A stretch of 64,000 nucleotides of DNA from Acidobacteria bacterium 13_1_20CM_3_53_8 (lineage in GTDB: Bacteria; Acidobacteriota; Blastocatellia; Pyrinomonadales; Pyrinomonadaceae), in NCBI GenBank assembly GCA_001920415.1, contig MNJR01000011.1, forward strand, positions 121,903 to 185,902. The letters are read 5' to 3'. This document shows, piece by piece, positions 60,218-64,000 of the stretch (within the stretch, counting starts at the first letter, position 1; each line of letters begins with the position of its first letter). The position numbers were made by a program, and so were the translations under genes. The notes beneath the pieces are model-generated. The model was not told the DNA's origin and searched no databases. It saw nothing but the letters and a program-made list of their open reading frames with translations.

Positions 60218-60967
60218 GTGAACTCTCCAATGAAGATTTATTTAATAGAGGAGCGTCAGGGACAACCAGCCCGCCCTGAGCGCGCATATGAAGGAACGAG
60301 TATAAGGATCGGGCGCGACGGCAGCGAATGCCAGATCGTGTTCGATCAAAAAGAGTGGCCTATGGTATCGCGCAAACACGCAGAGTTTCGGCTGCGTGAT
60401 GGCCGGTGCGTTCTGGCAGACACCAATTCGCGCTTCGGAACTTTTTTTGATAACCAGCGCGTGACAGAACCCGTAGAAGTTCACGCGGGCGGCGCGGCGC
60501 AGTTCGGCGCAGGCGGGCCTGTGCTTCGCATCGCTCGCATAGAGCTTGCGCCAGCAGAGCAACCCGCAAAGTCTTTCAATCTTGAGACGAAGCGCGACGA
60601 TCAATCGCCTAGAGAGGCTGCGACGGTCACGCCTGCGAGCAAGCCCGGACAGCCGCAGCCGGTTGCCCCGCCGCCTCAGCCACAGCGCGCCATAACGCCT
60701 GAACCTTCGATTCAGCAGCATGTACAGCAACCTCCCGCGCCTAAGCCAGCGCCGCCCGCGCGCCCCGCAGAACCTGCGTTCGTTGAGCACGTGAGCGGCG
60801 CAACGGGTCCGCTTGGCCGCGTTCAGATTAGCAAGGACTTGACGACGCTTGGGCGCGATCCGGGCATGGACGTCACGATTGCCGCCGCAGCCGCAGTCGT
60901 CTCGCGCCGCCACGCAGAGATTAAAAGAGAGAACGGCCAGTTCGTGCTCTCGACCGCATACAGCTAG
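60218..60967 (+). CDS. FHA-domain protein, N-terminal fragment of a split FHA-ABC transporter
   Basis: 249 residues. FHA domain 1 (3-110) with SIRIGRDGSECQIVFDQ, the SRKHAEFRL motif and DTNSRFGTFFDNQRV. A Pro/Gln-rich linker (115-190) follows, then FHA domain 2 with TTLGRDPGMDVTIAAA and VVSRRHAEIKRENGQFVL. The frame then goes wrong and stops at TAG 60965-60967, missing the DxNSxNGTxVN strands. The last strand of the same domain (DRIQLGMGGPKLKFV) is found in the next frame just downstream. So this is the 5' part of one gene broken inside FHA2. FHA domains bind phosphothreonine. The intended partner is presumably the kinase at 54493. Confidence 0.85.
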   Translation: MNSPMKIYLIEERQGQPARPERAYEGTSIRIGRDGSECQIVFDQKEWPMVSRKHAEFRLRDGRCVLADTNSRFGTFFDNQRVTEPVEVHAGGAAQFGAGGPVLRIARIELAPAEQPAKSFNLETKRDDQSPREAATVTPASKPGQPQPVAPPPQPQRAITPEPSIQQHVQQPPAPKPAPPARPAEPAFVEHVSGATGPLGRVQISKDLTTLGRDPGMDVTIAAAAAVVSRRHAEIKRENGQFVLSTAYS

Positions 60968-60969
60968 GC

Positions 60970-63504
60970 ATGGGTGGGCCAAAACTGAAATTCGTTAGCC
61001 CGTCTCACCCTGCTCCCGCCGGAGCGAGCCACGCGGGACAGCGCGCCGTGTCAGGCGCTGGCTTACCGGTGGCGGTCGCGCCCGTGCCACCTGCTATGGG
61101 CGGCATGCCCTACTCTTCGCAGGCTGCTGGCCTGGGCACAATGGTGGTGAAAGGCACAGGCGCTTTGCCGCCTCAGCAGCAAGCGGCTCAGGCCGGTGGC
61201 GCGCAGCCGCAGCTTCTCATGCATCGCCTGTTTGATGGAAAGCAGGCTTTGACCATAGGACGCGCGCCCGACAACGACATACACCTGGACGGTCTGCAAA
61301 TCTCAAACCATCACGCGCGCTTCGTAAACTCTGGCGGCGCGGTCGTAGTCGAAGACACCAATTCAACCAACGGCGTCTACATCAACGGCCAGCGCATAAC
61401 GGGTCGCCGCCAGATACAGCCGCAGGACATAGTGCAGGTTGGCCCCTTTGTAGTACAGGTCAACCAGCACGGCGTCGCTATCTATGACACACGGTCGAAG
61501 ACGCGCATTGACTGCATAGACATCACTAAGGTCGTGACGAACCGTTCAGGCGGCGGGCAGATAAAGCTGCTCGATGACGTTGATCTCACGATTCAACCGA
61601 ATGAGTTCGTTGGACTGCTTGGGCCATCGGGCGCGGGCAAATCAACGCTTATGGATTCACTAAACGGCATGCGCCCCGCTACGAGCGGCCACGTGCTGAT
61701 TAATAACCTGGACCTTTATCAGCATCTTGATTCGCTAAAGCAATCCATAGGTTACGTGCCGCAGGACGACATCATTCACCGCGAACTGACGGTCTATCGC
61801 ACGCTCTACTATGTTGCTCGTCTTCGACTCTCGCGCGACGCTTCGACGGAAGAGATTGACAAAATCATCAACGAAGTGATGGACGTGACCGGGCTATCGG
61901 AAAGACGCGACGTGCCCGTGAGTCAATTGTCTGGTGGTCAGCGCAAGCGCGTCTCAATCGCAGTTGAGCTAATCACGAAGCCTTCGGTTATCTTTTTGGA
62001 CGAACCCACGTCGGGGCTTGATCCTGCGACGGAAGAGAAGATCATGCGACTTTTCCGGCAGATTGCCGAAAGCGGGCGCACGGTTATCTTGACGACGCAC
62101 GCTATGGAGAACGTCAAGCTCTTTGACAAGATAGTGGTGATGATGAGAGGCAAGATGGTCTGGTACGGGCCGCCTATGGAAGCGCTCGCGCACATACAGG
62201 CCGATAGCTTCAAAGACCTCTACGACAAGTTGGAAGCTCCAATCAACCAGCGCATCTCGCAAATGCCGCCGCTGCCTGCGAACGCAACGAAAGAGCAGAA
62301 GCAGGAATACAAGCGCATCAAGGAACAGATTTCCGATCAGGTGGCAGAAGAGTGGAAGCAGCGCTTCACTCGAACTGAGCAGTACCGCCGGTTCGTCGTA
62401 GAGCCTCTGACGGGCGTGAGCCGCAATGTTCAGCAGGCAGCGCCGCAGCGCAATCGTCCGACCGTGACGGACTCGCTACGCCAGTGGGCCACGCTCTCGC
62501 GCCGCTACTTCGAGGTGCTCTCGCGCGACAAGTTCAACCTGCTGATTCTTTTTGGACAAGCGCCGCTCATAGCGTTTCTGACCTATCTGGTCGTCGGCGC
62601 GAAATCGCCGCGCGACTTCCCCTACTTCATGCTGTCGCTCGTCGCCATATGGTTCGGCACGAGCGTCGCGGCGCGCGAGATAATACGCGAGCGAGCGGTC
62701 TACACACGCGAGCGCATGGTGAATCTGGGGCTGATGCCGTACGTAGGCTCAAAGCTCTTCGTGCTCTCTATGATAGTGGGCTTGCAGTGCATACTGCTCT
62801 TTGGCACGCTGAAGTTCTTCGACCTCGCAGGATTGATGAAGTTTCCGGGCTGGTCAATTCCGCAACTCATCATCGTTCTGATTACAAGCATGGTCGGCAT
62901 AGCCTTGGGCCTCTTCGTCTCCGCTATAGTGAAGACATCTGAGATGGCTACGAGCCTTGTGCCGCTCATACTCATCCCGCAGATTCTCTTCTCAGGTCTA
63001 GTAGGGATTCCCGAAGGCACGGCGAAAGTCATAGGCCTTGCGATGCCGGCCACATGGTCTTTCGACGAATTGAAGCGACTCTCCGAACTTCCCGTCTTGC
63101 GCGGCGCAGACGAGGGCGCAGAGCCTTCTCAAACGCCTGCCAAGAATCAGGGGCGCGGTTTGCTGAAGCAACTGGAAAGGGAGAACGACGAGCTTATAGC
63201 CAAAGCGCGCACAGACATCAAGAATTACAAGCAGAGAGCGGATGACGCACAGGACAGATTCAAGAAGAAGATGGATGATTACATAGACAGGGGAGGCACA
63301 GGCGCAAGGCCGCAGATGGAATCACTGGGCGACCCGCCCAAAATAGATGACCCGCACAAGATTCCTAATGATGACAAGAGCGAGTACATAGACTTTCTGC
63401 ACCCTTGGGGCAATCTAGTCATCAATCCTCTTGTGCTCCTCTTAATGTTCTTCGGGCTAATCGGCGCAACCATATTAACCTTGCGCGCTCAGGACATAGG
63501 ATAA
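60970..63504 (+). CDS. ABC transporter with FHA domain (Rv1747-like), C-terminal part of a split gene
   Basis: 844 residues. The end of FHA2 (MGGPKLKFV) and a Pro/Gly/Ala linker lead to FHA3 (87-175: TIGRAPDNDIHLDGLQISN, DTNSTNGVYINGQRI). ABCG-type ATPase (185-435): Walker A GPSGAGKS (218), signature QLSGGQRKRVS (320), Walker B VIFLDEPTSGLD (340). Membrane domain (523-837) has six helices and a 100-residue charged insertion before the last helix (705-810). Rv1747 of Mycobacterium tuberculosis has FHA domains on an ABCG half-transporter and is phosphorylated by a Ser/Thr kinase, a good model. The first ATG here is internal to the ancestral protein. Confidence 0.88.
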   Translation: MGGPKLKFVSPSHPAPAGASHAGQRAVSGAGLPVAVAPVPPAMGGMPYSSQAAGLGTMVVKGTGALPPQQQAAQAGGAQPQLLMHRLFDGKQALTIGRAPDNDIHLDGLQISNHHARFVNSGGAVVVEDTNSTNGVYINGQRITGRRQIQPQDIVQVGPFVVQVNQHGVAIYDTRSKTRIDCIDITKVVTNRSGGGQIKLLDDVDLTIQPNEFVGLLGPSGAGKSTLMDSLNGMRPATSGHVLINNLDLYQHLDSLKQSIGYVPQDDIIHRELTVYRTLYYVARLRLSRDASTEEIDKIINEVMDVTGLSERRDVPVSQLSGGQRKRVSIAVELITKPSVIFLDEPTSGLDPATEEKIMRLFRQIAESGRTVILTTHAMENVKLFDKIVVMMRGKMVWYGPPMEALAHIQADSFKDLYDKLEAPINQRISQMPPLPANATKEQKQEYKRIKEQISDQVAEEWKQRFTRTEQYRRFVVEPLTGVSRNVQQAAPQRNRPTVTDSLRQWATLSRRYFEVLSRDKFNLLILFGQAPLIAFLTYLVVGAKSPRDFPYFMLSLVAIWFGTSVAAREIIRERAVYTRERMVNLGLMPYVGSKLFVLSMIVGLQCILLFGTLKFFDLAGLMKFPGWSIPQLIIVLITSMVGIALGLFVSAIVKTSEMATSLVPLILIPQILFSGLVGIPEGTAKVIGLAMPATWSFDELKRLSELPVLRGADEGAEPSQTPAKNQGRGLLKQLERENDELIAKARTDIKNYKQRADDAQDRFKKKMDDYIDRGGTGARPQMESLGDPPKIDDPHKIPNDDKSEYIDFLHPWGNLVINPLVLLLMFFGLIGATILTLRAQDIG

Positions 63505-63548
63505 GGACAGGTCAGTACCGCCTGCTTAAGCTGGGCGGGTAGCTTCGC

Positions 63549-63660
63549 AAAGGCAAAAGGTAAAAGTCAAAAGTAAAAAGGGATAAGGCGAAAAGCATTT
63601 CAATTAAAAATTAAAAGCGGTTTGCGGCCTTCCTTTTGCCTTTTACCTTTTGCCTTCTTC
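63549..63660. repeat. Word hairpin U (GGCAAAAGGTAAAAG family)
   Basis: AAGGCAAAAGGTAAAAGTC with AAAAGTAAAAAGG on the left. CCTTCCTTTTGCCTTTTACC with TTTTGCCTTC on the right. It ends 35 bases before the start of the last gene. Confidence 0.85.
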
Positions 63661-63694
63661 ACTTGCCCGCTAGCCGCATCCGACACAGACCACT

Positions 63695-63997
63695 ATGAAA
63701 GATTCATTAAGCTTTATCGCGTCGCACAGCACGCGCCGCCGCACATTTTTAACAGCATGTCTCTTGTGTTTCTTGCTAGCAGGTACTCTCTTGGCGAATT
63801 ACGCCTTGGCCTTCTTCGCTCAGTCGCAAGCTACTTTCCCCACGCCGCCAACGGATCGCACGCTCGTTTATTACACAGACGAGAGCAATCATCTCATGGC
63901 GCTTCCGTTCGAGACGGGCACGTCGCCGCTCAACGCGGACGCCGTTGCAAAGAGTGACCGCCACAGTTACCTTGAGTTAACCCCAGTCTTGGGTTGA
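63695..63997 (+). CDS. Exported hypothetical protein, possibly truncated
   Basis: 100-residue frame beginning MKDSLSFIASHSTRRRTFLT, with a signal/anchor helix (LTACLLCFLLAGTLLANYAL) and a short exported part (RTLVYYTDESNHLMALPFE, then ADAVAKSDRHSYLEL). It stops at TGA 63995-63997, three bases from the window end, in a region with an inverted repeat (AACCCCA/TTGGGTT, 63979-63995). The abrupt stop after a well-formed domain start suggests truncation or an indel, but the flank is not available. Confidence 0.6.
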   Translation: MKDSLSFIASHSTRRRTFLTACLLCFLLAGTLLANYALAFFAQSQATFPTPPTDRTLVYYTDESNHLMALPFETGTSPLNADAVAKSDRHSYLELTPVLG

Positions 63998-64000
63998 AAA

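Noticed and set aside
60218..63504. Programmed frameshift or stop-codon readthrough joining the two FHA-transporter frames
   Set aside because: A simple frame change would not restore the missing central strands of FHA2. About 25 residues are absent, so a deletion explains the data better.
4015..63660. Word hairpins as CRISPR arrays
   Set aside because: The repeated units are short, variable and arranged in complementary arms. There is no constant repeat of 25-40 bases with unique spacers and no cas gene.

Overview
The window looks like a piece of a chromosome from a moderately GC-rich Gram-negative bacterium, most plausibly an acidobacterium of the Blastocatellia type. This is inferred, because no rRNA gene is present. 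The grounds are the futalosine menaquinone genes (mqnA, mqnC), an mreBCD-PBP2-rodA cell-shape cluster, an RNase G/E with a huge low-complexity insertion, Ser/Thr kinase and FHA proteins with small zinc ribbons, and many secreted proteins of unknown function. I see no tRNA, rRNA, CRISPR array, transposase, phage gene or replication origin.

Layout. 1-4.8 kb (mostly minus strand): a GGDEF protein cut by the left edge, a hotdog thioesterase with a YbjQ protein, a DUF5615/DUF433 toxin-antitoxin pair, an alkyltransferase-like protein and a cyclase. 4.9-9.6 kb (plus): mqnA, mqnC, a PD-(D/E)XK-type nuclease, a PIN toxin-antitoxin pair and the remnant of another small gene pair. 9.8-26.3 kb (minus): RNase G/E, a membrane protein, a DinB-methyltransferase fusion, an integron-cassette-like secreted gene, rodA-mrdA-mreD-mreC-mreB, a second GGDEF protein, a FecR protein and a TerC protein. 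26.6-32.7 kb: a PpiD-like foldase, secreted or lipoproteins and an MFS carrier. 32.8-37.6 kb (minus): two tandem paralogous secreted proteins, a lone antitoxin, a lipoprotein and a thiolase. 37.8-43.9 kb: another PD-(D/E)XK-like protein, a GYF_2/Yip1-type membrane protein, pilT and ilvE. 44.3-53.9 kb: an M19 dipeptidase-nfo-GntR operon, a Uma2 protein, an SGNH protein, leuS, an alkaline-phosphatase-superfamily enzyme and a MerR regulator. 54.5-64 kb (plus): a signalling locus with a Ser/Thr kinase, a TPR protein, a zinc-ribbon membrane protein and a multi-FHA ABC transporter of the Rv1747 type that is split in its second FHA domain.

The most striking non-coding feature is a population of about twenty intergenic long hairpins. 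Each is built from short near-tandem words (for example GTCTGGA, ACTGAAA, GATAAGT, GTAAAAAGGCAAAAG) whose reverse complements form the opposite arm. They occur between convergent, divergent and co-directional genes alike, usually within a few bases of start or stop codons. They include nested two-family versions, and one arm encodes most of a lipoprotein signal peptide. A second repeat family, a 100-120 bp mosaic of GC-rich hairpins, is present in two copies about 48 kb apart.

Functional links. The mre-PBP2-RodA genes form one elongasome locus. The kinase and FHA-transporter genes suggest phosphothreonine-controlled export. Small toxin-antitoxin modules and a cassette-like gene mark the accessory stretches. 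Coordinates and residue positions are read by hand and start-codon choices are stated where they matter.
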